From contig NZ_JAYWCU010000160.1 of the NCBI RefSeq assembly GCF_043780375.1, positions 1 to 47,125 on the forward strand: 47,125 nucleotides of DNA. Direction: 5' to 3'. This DNA comes from Emticicia sp043780375 (GTDB taxonomy: Bacteria; Bacteroidota; Bacteroidia; Cytophagales; Spirosomataceae). Shown piece by piece: positions 8,750 to 17,301 of the stretch; within the stretch, counting starts at the first letter, position 1, and every line of letters begins with the position of its first letter. The notes below the pieces were generated by a model that had not been told where the DNA came from, made no database searches, and worked only from the letters and a program-made list of their open reading frames with translations. A program made the translations under genes and the position numbers.

Positions 8750-9538
8750 ATGAAATCTAAAATCCTACTTTTCTTATTATTGTGTAGTTTTTTTTCTTTT
8801 ATTGAAATCACTTCCTACAAAGCTATTTATAAAATAAGTTTCATATCAAATCTTGACACGAAAGCCGTGAAGATGGAGAGGGCTTTTCTAATAATTGATA
8901 ACAATCAAGAATCTTCATACAGCACTGAAAATACTTATAAGCAAGATTCCATCAAACAATTAGTGAGAGAAGGGGTTTTAGCTCCTCAAGAGGTGATGAA
9001 TGATAAATATCCTAAAACTGGTTTTAATCATTTTGTCCAGAAAAATTATGGCGAGCAAAGCATGAAAATAGCCAGTTTAATAACAGTAGATAATTATATT
9101 TACAACCAAAAAAACGAATTAGCTTGGCAATTAAATTCGGATACCTTAAAGATTAAAAACTACATTTGTAACAAAGCCACCACAACTTACGAAGGAAGAG
9201 ATTACATAGCTTGGTACACGACCGAAATTCCAATTTCAGATGGGCCATATAAGTTTTGGGGACTTCCTGGGCTAATTATAAAAATTTATGATACTGAAAA
9301 TCAATATACTTTTACATTAGAAAGTTTTGAAAAATATACTGGTAAAAAATACACTGTGCCTTATCAAACCCGAAAAACTTATGAAGTAACTTATGATAAA
9401 TTTAAAGTTTTGAGTAAAGAACTTCAAGAAGATTTTTTAAAGTCAATGGAAAATAGAGGGATAAAAGTTGTGAGCGTTGATGGTCAAGATCCATCAAAAT
9501 TTCCTCCTCCAAAACGCAATTCTATTGAAAGATATTAA
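8750..9538 (+). CDS. GLPGLI family protein
   Basis: A 262-residue exported protein of the Bacteroidota-specific GLPGLI (Porph_ging) family, whose biochemical role is unknown. The name-giving motif is intact (KFWGLPGLI, motif at about residues 171-176), preceded by the family's Y-x-AWYTTEIPISDGPYKF stretch. The ATG at 8750 is chosen because it begins the signal peptide (MKSKILLFLLLCSFFSF); an upstream in-frame GTG at 8726 lies inside the intergenic hairpin. The family commonly sits directly before a carboxypeptidase-regulatory/TonB-receptor-like gene, exactly as here (8-base gap). A joint role at the outer membrane is therefore likely, but the reaction or ligand is not known. Confidence 0.88.
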   Translation: MKSKILLFLLLCSFFSFIEITSYKAIYKISFISNLDTKAVKMERAFLIIDNNQESSYSTENTYKQDSIKQLVREGVLAPQEVMNDKYPKTGFNHFVQKNYGEQSMKIASLITVDNYIYNQKNELAWQLNSDTLKIKNYICNKATTTYEGRDYIAWYTTEIPISDGPYKFWGLPGLIIKIYDTENQYTFTLESFEKYTGKKYTVPYQTRKTYEVTYDKFKVLSKELQEDFLKSMENRGIKVVSVDGQDPSKFPPPKRNSIERY

Positions 9539-9546
9539 AAACAAGC

Positions 9547-12207
9547 ATGAAACGACGAATATGGTTTCCATTTATTTTTATAATATTCCTGCAAATACTT
9601 TCTAACACTAACTCATTCGCCCAAATAATCATTTCGGGAAAAGTAACTGATGTAGCTCAAAATAAAGCCTTATCAAATGCCATTATTACACTCAATAAAT
9701 TAAATACCGAAATTACTTTAGCCTATACTTTGAGCAAGCCTTCGGGACAATTTGAACTTAAAACCAACGCAAGTACAGATTCTCTCACTTTAAGTATTAA
9801 AATGCTGGGCTATGCTACCCAACGCATCAATATTTCGAGCAGAACACAAACCATCAATTTTGCCTTAGAAGAAACTTCCATAGAACTAAAAGAAGTAAAA
9901 GTAAAGCCCGAACCAATCAAAAAATATGGTGATACACTTTCATATTCAGTTGCGGCATTTAAAAACAAAAACGACCGAGTAATTGCCGATATTATCAAAA
10001 AACTCCCAGGTATAGAAGTAACTCCAAACGGTCAGATTTTATACCAAGGCGAACCCATCAACAAATACTACATTGAGGGCATGGATTTGCTCGAAGGACG
10101 CTACAAATTGGCGAACGATAACTTGAATGTGGAAGCGGTTACTGACGTAGAAATCATAGAAAACCATCAGCCAATCAAAATGCTCAATGGCGTAGTTTAC
10201 TCCGAAAAAGCTGCTCTCAATATCAAACTCAAAAAGAATATTACTACTACTGGGCAAATAAGCTTTGGGGCTGGTCTAAGTCCGCTACTTTGGGACGTAA
10301 ATTTTACGCCCATGATTTTTACTAAGAAAAACCAATTTTTAACAACTTATCAAGCTAATAATGTGGGGCGTAATAACGCCTCTCAACTCATGCGACTCAC
10401 GCCTGGTACCTTCAAAAGTGAGTCGGGAATGGAAAGTAAACAAGATTGGCTTGGCATTCAAAAACTCAGTAATCCATCATTTAAGGAAAACCGTTGGCTT
10501 GATAATAATAGTCATATTGGGAGTATAAATGTACTAAAAAAGCTAAAAAACAACCTCGAACTCCGACTAATCGGCGATTATTCAAACGATATTCAGCGAC
10601 AAGAAGGTTATACAAAAACTTTGTTTTTTAGCTCTAAAATAGACACTATAAGCCTTTTAGAAAACAAAACCAATAAGCTTTTTTTCAATAATCTCAAAAC
10701 CGACATAACACTTCAAAAAAATGATAAAGGAAAATATCTAAAAAATAGTTTGAAAATGAAAGCATATTGGGACAGCCAAATTGGAACTATTATAAATCTT
10801 AATGGTACACTTTCGCAACAATTGAGCAATCCTTTCTACATTATTGCCAATGATTATAAAGATTTATTTAAGGTTGGCAAATTGCTACTTACCTTAAACT
10901 CAAGCATTAGTCTTGAAAAAAAACCACAGCAATTAGTTGTTTCTCCTGGGCAATTTGCAGGATTATTGAATGGCAACAAACCTTTTGAAAGCATACAACA
11001 AAATGTATTGCAGACGAGCTTTTTTACTGATAATTCGATTCAGTTTATGAAAATATTTAAAGCTATTTCGTTTGATACTCAAATAGGGTTTATGCTTGAA
11101 AAACAAAACTTATTAAGCGATATTTCTTCACAAAATGCTACTGAATTAAATAAAATTGGAAAAGAATTTAGCAATGATTTAGACTGGCTTAATCAAAAAT
11201 ATTATATAAATCTACAAAGCAGGTATCAAAGAGGAAAACTTAATATCAATCTCTCAACTCCTATCAATTATTATATTTATAAGATTCAAGATAAAGCTTT
11301 CAACAAAGCAGAAACAGTGAATCGTGCCACTTTTGAGCCTCAACTTGGACTCAATTATGAAGTGAACAATTATTGGAAAATTACGGTTTCTTCGAGTAAA
11401 AACAATAGCTTTGGCGATATAAGTCAAATGTATTATGGCTATATTATGACTTCATACCGAGATATAAAACGTACAAATGCCCCCTTATTTCAGGCTGTAA
11501 ATTTTTCTAATTCAATAGGTTTGAGTTACCGAAATCCTATTAATGCTACTTTTGCAAATCTCTTTTACAGTTATTCTTTACGTGAAAACAACCTACTTTT
11601 TGTCAATAAAATTAGTCAAAATGGAAGCCTTGAAAGAAATGCCATTGAGCAAAAAAACAATAATTATGCTCAATCATTAAACGGCAGTATAAGTAAGAGT
11701 TTTAGAGAAATAAAAACGACGATAAACGTAGCGACCAACGTATTCGAGCAAAAAAGTCAACAAATAATTAATAATCAAACCGTTGAAATAATAGTAAGAG
11801 GAATCATGCCAAACCTCCGAATTTCATCAAGTCTGTCACAGTGGTTTGGGTTTGAATATTTTTATAAATTATCGAATCTCAAAAATATTGTTGCTGACGT
11901 GCCAAAACAAAGCATTATTCAACAAACCCATGACCTAAAACTTAACTTTAACCCAAGTCAAAAATGGTATTTGGGTATTAATAATGAGTTTTACATCAAT
12001 AATTACAATAACACAAAAAATCTATTTGCCGATTTGATATTTAGAAAAACTATTGGTACGAAAAAAATAGATTTAGAAGCCACTTGGATAAATATTTTTA
12101 ATACAAAATCACTCCTCAGCATAAGTAACGGGGCGTTCAATTATGTAGAAACTTCCTATAACTTAAGACCTTCGCAATTTATCATTAAAACAAGATTCCC
12201 TTTATAA
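9547..12207 (+). CDS. TonB-dependent receptor-like outer-membrane protein with N-terminal carboxypeptidase-regulatory-like domain
   Basis: An 886-residue protein with a signal peptide (to NSFAQ, about residue 26). A CarboxypepD_reg beta-sandwich follows at about 28-112 (ISGKVTDVAQNKALSNA). A plug-like region at about 130-230 contains IADIIKKLPGIEVTPNG and YYIEGMDLLEGRY. The rest is a long beta-barrel rich in aromatic/Asn alternation, ending in IIKTRFPL. It belongs to the receptor-like group found with GLPGLI proteins rather than to SusC: there is no RGF or VVDGVP motif and no SusD follows. It is the last gene of the cassette. It probably forms an outer-membrane channel or export/assembly platform; substrate and direction of transport are unknown. 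Confidence 0.85.
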   Translation: MKRRIWFPFIFIIFLQILSNTNSFAQIIISGKVTDVAQNKALSNAIITLNKLNTEITLAYTLSKPSGQFELKTNASTDSLTLSIKMLGYATQRINISSRTQTINFALEETSIELKEVKVKPEPIKKYGDTLSYSVAAFKNKNDRVIADIIKKLPGIEVTPNGQILYQGEPINKYYIEGMDLLEGRYKLANDNLNVEAVTDVEIIENHQPIKMLNGVVYSEKAALNIKLKKNITTTGQISFGAGLSPLLWDVNFTPMIFTKKNQFLTTYQANNVGRNNASQLMRLTPGTFKSESGMESKQDWLGIQKLSNPSFKENRWLDNNSHIGSINVLKKLKNNLELRLIGDYSNDIQRQEGYTKTLFFSSKIDTISLLENKTNKLFFNNLKTDITLQKNDKGKYLKNSLKMKAYWDSQIGTIINLNGTLSQQLSNPFYIIANDYKDLFKVGKLLLTLNSSISLEKKPQQLVVSPGQFAGLLNGNKPFESIQQNVLQTSFFTDNSIQFMKIFKAISFDTQIGFMLEKQNLLSDISSQNATELNKIGKEFSNDLDWLNQKYYINLQSRYQRGKLNINLSTPINYYIYKIQDKAFNKAETVNRATFEPQLGLNYEVNNYWKITVSSSKNNSFGDISQMYYGYIMTSYRDIKRTNAPLFQAVNFSNSIGLSYRNPINATFANLFYSYSLRENNLLFVNKISQNGSLERNAIEQKNNNYAQSLNGSISKSFREIKTTINVATNVFEQKSQQIINNQTVEIIVRGIMPNLRISSSLSQWFGFEYFYKLSNLKNIVADVPKQSIIQQTHDLKLNFNPSQKWYLGINNEFYINNYNNTKNLFADLIFRKTIGTKKIDLEATWINIFNTKSLLSISNGAFNYVETSYNLRPSQFIIKTRFPL

Positions 12208-12224
12208 CAAATTTTATTCTTTTC

Positions 12225-13955
12225 TTACTTCAAAACCACCACTCTCTGTTCGATTATTGACTCGTTTAAATAAATTTTAATAAAATAAGTGCCACTTTGA
12301 ATCAAACGAGGTAGTAGGAATGACTTTTCTGAACTTGAAATACTGCTTTCTTCAGTCAAAATTCTACCTAAAGAATCAATCAACTCAAAACGCCAAGTAT
12401 TATTTATTTGACCGTTTACTTTTATCAAAATCCCTGCCTCAGTGGGATTAGGGCTGATACTTGCCGAAATCCTTTCTGCTGAGTTAAGTTCTAAACTCGT
12501 AATAACCGTTGTTGATGGTGGCGTAACGATTACACTGGTTTTGCCTATCAATTTATCAGAAAGCTCATTCAGATAACATTCCAAATTAGTATAGCCCTCA
12601 ATTCCTGTAAACTTTTTTGAAAGTTGCGTGCCGTTATGGTCTTGCACGCTCGGATTTAAACCATTGGTGGTTTCCCAATCGTTGGGCATTCCGTCATTAT
12701 CTGAATCTGTTGGAGCTGTTGGTTGCGAAGTAAAATCTAATTGAAAGGCATCATTGAAATAATCGACCCCATTAATCGCTTGAGTAGCGACTGAATTTAG
12801 AGAAATCGGATTTATTAAGCGTCTGTCCATTGGGTCACGTGGAAAAGCTCCTACATTTTTAATCGCATATTCTCTCAAATCTGTAGCTATGGTTGGCGAA
12901 ATCAAGGGGAAAGTATTTCTTGAAGTGAGTTTTTGGGCAGCACCAAGATTGGTATTTGGTGCATTGGTATTGAAATCATTACAACAATAAAACAACTGAT
13001 AGTCAGCGTATTGTGCATAACGATTCATTTTATTTCCAGAAACAAAGAGTTTATTATTTGAATTATTTAAAAAATCGGCCGACGCTAAAGGACCATTATA
13101 TGTATTTCTTACGACCGAAAAATTATTGGTATAATTCATATTCAGTCGAAAATTTTTGCAATCGCTACCACCTGTCGTACACGAATTATACCATGTTTCA
13201 ATCTGTTGATCCCAAAGTAAATTTGAAGTAATTTCTACATTCAAAGGATTTGAACTACAATAAGGCGATTCGCAGGAAATTTCAGGAAAACGCCCTCCTA
13301 TTCGATTCCAAACATTGTGGTGAATACTGATATTGTCTTGCGGATGTGCTGAAGTAGAATAATTCATTAACATTCCTCCTAAATTGAAATGCTCGCCCAA
13401 GGTTTCGGAAAGCATACAGTTTTGTACGGTAATATTACGAGAATTGGAAATTTGCACACTTTCGTCAATAGCATTGGCAAACGAACAATGATCAACAATG
13501 ACATTGCTTGCTCCATCGAGCCTCAAACCATCATCTAAAACGTAGCCTTGATTGGGCAAAATTTGGGAAGGCTTTGGTCTCGAACGCAGATGACGAATAA
13601 TAGCATTGCGAGAAATAGTATTTTGTTCATAAATTTCATCAAAAATAATACCTCTAACAATAATGCCGCCTGGCGAAGTTTGTCCTGCAATTGTTACATC
13701 ACCCTTGAAAACCTCAGCCGCACAAGGAATAATGCCACTAACTTTAAACAGAATATATTTCGCTCCTGATTGATTTAATCCGTTTTGCAACGAACCCGCT
13801 CCCGAACAGTTGAGATTTGTGACATAATAAACGCTGCCGTTACGCCCACCAGTTGCATTTGCACCGAAGCCTTCAGCACCAGGGAATGAAGGAATAGTTT
13901 GGCTATAACAACTGATTTGTAATAGAAAAATGGTAACAAAATATGCGTTTTTCAT
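12225..13955 (-). CDS. Secreted pectate lyase-like (PL1) protein with type IX secretion sorting domain
   Basis: A 576-residue extracellular enzyme. A signal peptide (to YSQ, about residue 19) is followed by a parallel beta-helix beginning with the PL1-type FPGAEGFGANATGGRNG. VDHCSFANAIDESVQI carries the acidic Ca-binding residues (about 155-164), and NRIGGRFPE holds a candidate catalytic Arg near 222. A thrombospondin-3-like Ca repeat (DSDNDGMPNDWE, about 415-430), a Thr/Pro linker and a C-terminal domain from ISPNPTEAG to the end follow; the last is the T9SS type A sorting signal. It likely cleaves polygalacturonate or a related uronate polymer outside the cell. It starts 2 bases after the stop of the YadA-like gene, so the two are co-transcribed. 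Confidence 0.87.
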   Translation of the reverse strand: MKNAYFVTIFLLQISCYSQTIPSFPGAEGFGANATGGRNGSVYYVTNLNCSGAGSLQNGLNQSGAKYILFKVSGIIPCAAEVFKGDVTIAGQTSPGGIIVRGIIFDEIYEQNTISRNAIIRHLRSRPKPSQILPNQGYVLDDGLRLDGASNVIVDHCSFANAIDESVQISNSRNITVQNCMLSETLGEHFNLGGMLMNYSTSAHPQDNISIHHNVWNRIGGRFPEISCESPYCSSNPLNVEITSNLLWDQQIETWYNSCTTGGSDCKNFRLNMNYTNNFSVVRNTYNGPLASADFLNNSNNKLFVSGNKMNRYAQYADYQLFYCCNDFNTNAPNTNLGAAQKLTSRNTFPLISPTIATDLREYAIKNVGAFPRDPMDRRLINPISLNSVATQAINGVDYFNDAFQLDFTSQPTAPTDSDNDGMPNDWETTNGLNPSVQDHNGTQLSKKFTGIEGYTNLECYLNELSDKLIGKTSVIVTPPSTTVITSLELNSAERISASISPNPTEAGILIKVNGQINNTWRFELIDSLGRILTEESSISSSEKSFLLPRLIQSGTYFIKIYLNESIIEQRVVVLK

Positions 13956-13957
13956 GG

Positions 13958-15490
13958 TTATTTAGCGTTTTTAGCTTCAATATTAAGACTATTTTTCAAG
14001 AGAGATTTGATTTCAGCTAATTCCTTTTCCAAATAGTCAATTCGCTTATTTTGTTCTTTCAAGGCTTCTACCAAAACTGGTGTTAAACGAGAATAATCGA
14101 CTGATTTATAGCCTTTTTCGTCTGTAAAAACTATTTCAGGAAAAACCTTCTCTATATCTTGGGCTATAAAACCTATTTGATTATTATTTGAAAAGTTTTT
14201 ATCAGGAAATTCATTTTGACGATAATTGTATCTTACACCGTTGATTTTCAATAGATTAGACAACGAATTATTGAGGGAAGTAATGTTTTTCTTATATCTC
14301 AAATCCGAGCAAACCAATAAACCACATGAAGCCGTTACGGTTCCGCCGATAGTTACATTTCCAGAATTATTTATCAAAAAACGCCAGCTGTTTCCAATAA
14401 AAATACCTGCTTCGGTATCAGAAAACAAACCATAAAATGCACCTGTAGCATCTGAAAGATTATGCGAGCTATTGGTCATCCAAATTCCTGATGTTTCGCC
14501 ATTATTTCGTATTCTAACACGTCCGTTTATGTCAAGTATTTGATAAGGGTCATTTATTCCAATCCCTACTTTTCCATTACCATTGAATCTTACTTTTTCG
14601 TTAAAAGCCGCACTTCTTCCAGTCCCGAAAACAATATTATCGGCCGATGATGGAGTATATATTTGTAATTGATTGTTTTGGATGCCCAGTCCAAAGTGAT
14701 TAGTCGTATTATTAGTATTTCCACCCCATAATGAAATTTTATCACCCACAGTATTAGTAAAAGTAAGCGGATATTGAGGTGTAGAAGTATTTATGCCAAG
14801 ATTAGCATTTTTTAATAATGTAAGTGCATTATTTCTATCACCATCTCCTAAACCATTACCTATTACAAAAAGTGGCTCCGTTGGAACAAAGCTTCCTGGA
14901 GTACCTTGAATAATATTGTAAGTACCAAAAGTAGTTGAATAAAGTGCACTTGCCGTGGTAGAATTCCCCATGGCTGTTGAATAATTTCCACTTGCCGTAG
15001 TAGAATTTCCCATGGCTGTTGAATAATTTCCACTTGCCGTAGTATAATCCCCCATGGCTGTTGAAATAAGTCCACTTGCCGTATTAGAAAACCCCATGGC
15101 TGTTGAAACAAGTCCACTTGCTCTAGTATAAAGTCCCATGGCTGTTGAAACATCTCCACTTGCCGTAGTAAAATATCCCATAGCTGTTGACCTTACTCCA
15201 CTTGCCGTAGTATTATATCCAGAAGCAAAAGACCAAGTACCAACGTACGAAGCATCCCATGTATTACCATCTACAGTTCCAACCCTAAAAGCACTTTTAG
15301 CTGGTATCCACATAAAACGAGTGCCAGCCCCAGATACAGGTAGTGCAATTGCAGCAGGTTCAGCAGAGATTGTTGTAGCATTTTTTGATAAAATACCGTT
15401 ATTACCATTAGGTTCGATGAGAATTGAAGACTGCCCAAAAGCATTATTCAAAATCATAAAAAACAATAAAGAAATGAATACCTTTTTCAT
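13958..15490 (-). CDS. YadA-head-repeat protein with C-terminal endosialidase-type (peptidase S74) intramolecular chaperone
   Basis: About 510 residues. A signal peptide (MKKVFISLLFFMILNNAFGQ) precedes a stretch of seven 14-residue repeats of the type ASGxxSTAMGxxTT (about residues 97-190), as in the heads of trimeric YadA/Hia adhesins. A beta-rich stalk follows. The C-terminal chaperone domain contains CSDLRYKKNI and IGFIAQDIEKVFPE, and a final coiled coil (about 470-505). The self-cleavage dyad Ser397/Lys402 has the S-D-x-R-x-K spacing of phage endosialidase tails, so the chaperone is probably cut off after trimer folding. ATG at 15490 is preferred to the in-frame ATG six bases upstream. 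It lies directly upstream of the pectate-lyase gene; it may be a surface fibre. Confidence 0.85.
   Translation of the reverse strand: MKKVFISLLFFMILNNAFGQSSILIEPNGNNGILSKNATTISAEPAAIALPVSGAGTRFMWIPAKSAFRVGTVDGNTWDASYVGTWSFASGYNTTASGVRSTAMGYFTTASGDVSTAMGLYTRASGLVSTAMGFSNTASGLISTAMGDYTTASGNYSTAMGNSTTASGNYSTAMGNSTTASALYSTTFGTYNIIQGTPGSFVPTEPLFVIGNGLGDGDRNNALTLLKNANLGINTSTPQYPLTFTNTVGDKISLWGGNTNNTTNHFGLGIQNNQLQIYTPSSADNIVFGTGRSAAFNEKVRFNGNGKVGIGINDPYQILDINGRVRIRNNGETSGIWMTNSSHNLSDATGAFYGLFSDTEAGIFIGNSWRFLINNSGNVTIGGTVTASCGLLVCSDLRYKKNITSLNNSLSNLLKINGVRYNYRQNEFPDKNFSNNNQIGFIAQDIEKVFPEIVFTDEKGYKSVDYSRLTPVLVEALKEQNKRIDYLEKELAEIKSLLKNSLNIEAKNAK
14945..15219. repeat. Seven 42-bp tandem repeats coding for the YadA-type head
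   Basis: Each unit contains the pattern CCATGGCTGTTGAA followed by CCACTTGCCGTAGT (plus-strand sense). The two units around 14970-15050 are almost identical while the outer ones have diverged, which points to recent unit duplication. Units are in frame (42 bases = 14 codons), so gain or loss changes fibre length without a frameshift. Confidence 0.85.
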
Positions 15491-15587
15491 AGTCATATTT
15501 TTGATTTAATTAACATTTACAAAGTTCTGTTTCCTTATAATAGAAGACTTTCACAAAAACGACAATTACTGGTATAATTACGTCAAA

Positions 15588-16832
15588 CTAAGCTTTTTGG
15601 GCATTTTCTTGAAAATTCGTTGGGGTCTTGTTAAAATGTTTCTTGAAAATTCTTGAAAAATAAGCAGGGTCAGAAAAGCCAATCGAATAGGCAATTTCGG
15701 CAATGGTTTGTTTGCCCTCAACCAATAGTTTTGCCGCTTCTTCGAGTTTTATTTTTCTAATAAAATCAGTTGGCGTGGCGTCGGTTTCTTCTTTGAATTG
15801 CCTTTGTAATTGCCTCAAACTGACATTCAGATTTTCGGCAAGACCAGCTGGTGAAATGTCATTTTCGAGATTTTCTAAAATAAACTCCCTACATTTTGCT
15901 TGAAAAGCATCTAAATTTTCTTTTACGCCAACTACCTGAAAAATCTTTTCTTTTATCGTAATTATTTCTTTTTCTTTTCGTAAATAACCGACAATCAACC
16001 AAGTAGAAACAATCAAAGTTAAAATGGCAATTATCCAAAGCCAATGTCCAAATAATATTTTTGCTTTTTTCCAAGCAGAAGCCTCACCAACCAATGTTGC
16101 GTTTGTCCATTTATTTGGAAAACCAAAATCAGAGTCTCCATCAATACTTTGAAAAGCATATTTAGGAATCATCGCTTCTTCAGATAGCGGACGAATATCC
16201 AAAAACTCATCAGCATCATTGAGACAAATATCTATTTTAAATGATTCGTTGGGCTTAGGTCTAATACCCAACGCCGCCCAAGCAATTTGAAATTCGATAA
16301 CATAACCTGAGTCGAGGTCTGCATTTTTATTGATAGTCCCTTCGTATTTTGTTGCATAATCCATCACAAAATGATTTGTAACCGTATCTTTTGGAACTTT
16401 ATATCTTTCAATTTTTATTAAGTAATTATCTCCCCCACGAAAAACCGTCAGATTTCCCATAAAATCCATGATTAGCTGAAAATCATCATCATCCATCACA
16501 GTCTGGCTATTGTTTTGAGTATCAATGTAAAACTCAATACCATCATTGAATGTAATTCTGGGGCTACCACTTTTATCTTTGGCAAGGTCGGTCAAATGCT
16601 TGTCAAAGACCTGCAAAATACCGAATAAATGTTCTTCATCAAAACCAAAATTATAGCGTAGTGTATTTGATGATTTGACCGAATGTGAAGTTTGCTTAAA
16701 AGAATAAAACGCTAATTTCCAGTCACTTATGTCACCATCAATTTTTGGCGGGGTGTCTTGATAATGAATCTTTATTTGTGAAAACGATGGGTTTGAAAGT
16801 AAAAAAAGAAGTATGAGTAAGGCATTTTTCAT
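15588..16832 (-). CDS. Membrane-anchored one-component regulator: periplasmic CBM9-like sensor, one TM helix, cytoplasmic AraC HTH
   Basis: A 414-residue protein with an unusual architecture. A signal peptide (MKNALLILLFLLSNPSFSQ) precedes a periplasmic carbohydrate-binding family 9-like domain (about 25-250, with PPKIDGDISDW and NDGIEFYID). One TM helix follows (about 262-284, WLWIIAILTLIVSTWLIVGYL in two parts), then an AraC/XylS double helix-turn-helix (about 325-410: SLRQLQRQFKEETDATPTDF, IAEIAYSIGFSDPAYFSRIF). No kinase or receiver domain lies between, so sugar binding outside could signal directly to DNA. ATG 16832 is preferred over 16865 because the latter overlaps the -7 promoter element. 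It lies upstream of the adhesin/pectate-lyase pair and may control it. Confidence 0.85.
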   Translation of the reverse strand: MKNALLILLFLLSNPSFSQIKIHYQDTPPKIDGDISDWKLAFYSFKQTSHSVKSSNTLRYNFGFDEEHLFGILQVFDKHLTDLAKDKSGSPRITFNDGIEFYIDTQNNSQTVMDDDDFQLIMDFMGNLTVFRGGDNYLIKIERYKVPKDTVTNHFVMDYATKYEGTINKNADLDSGYVIEFQIAWAALGIRPKPNESFKIDICLNDADEFLDIRPLSEEAMIPKYAFQSIDGDSDFGFPNKWTNATLVGEASAWKKAKILFGHWLWIIAILTLIVSTWLIVGYLRKEKEIITIKEKIFQVVGVKENLDAFQAKCREFILENLENDISPAGLAENLNVSLRQLQRQFKEETDATPTDFIRKIKLEEAAKLLVEGKQTIAEIAYSIGFSDPAYFSRIFKKHFNKTPTNFQENAQKA

Positions 16833-16862
16833 AAAACCATTTCGTTGTATTTGCTCTTTGCT

Positions 16863-16870
16863 CAAATTTA
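16863..16870 (-). promoter_or_regulatory. -7 promoter element of the CBM9-AraC regulator gene
   Basis: On the minus strand TAAATTTG matches TAnnTTTG perfectly and lies about 30 bases before the ATG at 16832. A TTG occurs 16 bases further upstream, somewhat closer than the usual 19-23. The placement argues against any start codon at 16865. Confidence 0.5.
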
Positions 16871-17021
16871 TAAAATATAGTAGTCACAAATCTAAATTCT
16901 ATTCAAATTGTTTTATTTCTCTTATTCATGCCATAGGTAATTTATACGCTAAATTCAAGTTACAAATGCAAATTATTATTTGAGAAATTGATTTTATAAA
17001 ATTCGTTAGAAGAAAAGAATC

Positions 17022-17269
17022 CTAATTTTTTTTCTTGGCGGCCGGCCGCTGCCGTCTGTTATTGAGTTTATTTTGAACATCGGCCACATGTTGAAGCGAA
17101 ACATTTTCAAATGACCTTCCTTTGAGAAAATATTGTCTAATTAAGCCATTGGTATTTTCATTTGCTCCTCTTTCCCATGAATGATACGGCTTTGCAAAAT
17201 AGAAGTTTATATTGAGTTCATTTGCTATTTCTTGATGCCGAGCAAATTTTTCCCTTTATCAGCGGTAAT
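17022..17269 (-). pseudogene. IS30-family transposase remnant (C-terminal fragment, frameshifted)
   Basis: The minus strand encodes ITADKGK and, after a one-base frame change near 17250, FARHQEIANELN, then FAKPYHSWERGANENTNG and LIRQYFLKG, ending LNNRRQRPAAKKKN. The PYHSWERGANEN.NGLIRQYFPKG block, with its catalytic Glu, is diagnostic of IS30-family DDE transposases. Everything N-terminal to the second catalytic Asp is missing, and the C-terminal end after LNNR is replaced by a GC-rich, lysine-ending tail. It is thus a dead relic of about 80 codons. No terminal inverted repeats or intact copy were found nearby. It lies between the regulator and the MFS transporter gene, marking an old insertion or recombination point. 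Confidence 0.85.
17038..17049. repeat. 12-bp all-G/C perfect palindrome in the IS30 remnant
   Basis: GCGGCCGGCCGC is self-complementary and contains two overlapping CGGCCG sites and GGCCGGCC. It stands out sharply in AT-rich DNA and lies at the diverged 3' end of the transposase relic. Confidence 0.8.
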
Positions 17270-17301
17270 TGTTTAGTTAATTGATAAAATTTGATATAAA
17301 A

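Noticed and set aside
8572..8760. A 62-residue frame overlapping the end of the four-cysteine gene
   Set aside because: Overlaps a better gene and reads through the intergenic hairpin; no start or family support.
14863..15159. A 98-residue repetitive frame (FQQPWG-type repeats) on the minus strand
   Set aside because: It is the out-of-frame shadow of the 42-bp repeats of the YadA-head gene; the other frame has signal peptide, repeats and chaperone domain.
14945..15219. CRISPR array
   Set aside because: Repeats are contiguous, in frame and coding, with no unique spacers and no cas genes in the window.
15138..15509. A 123-residue plus-strand frame
   Set aside because: Antisense shadow of the same repeat gene, with no signal or family features.
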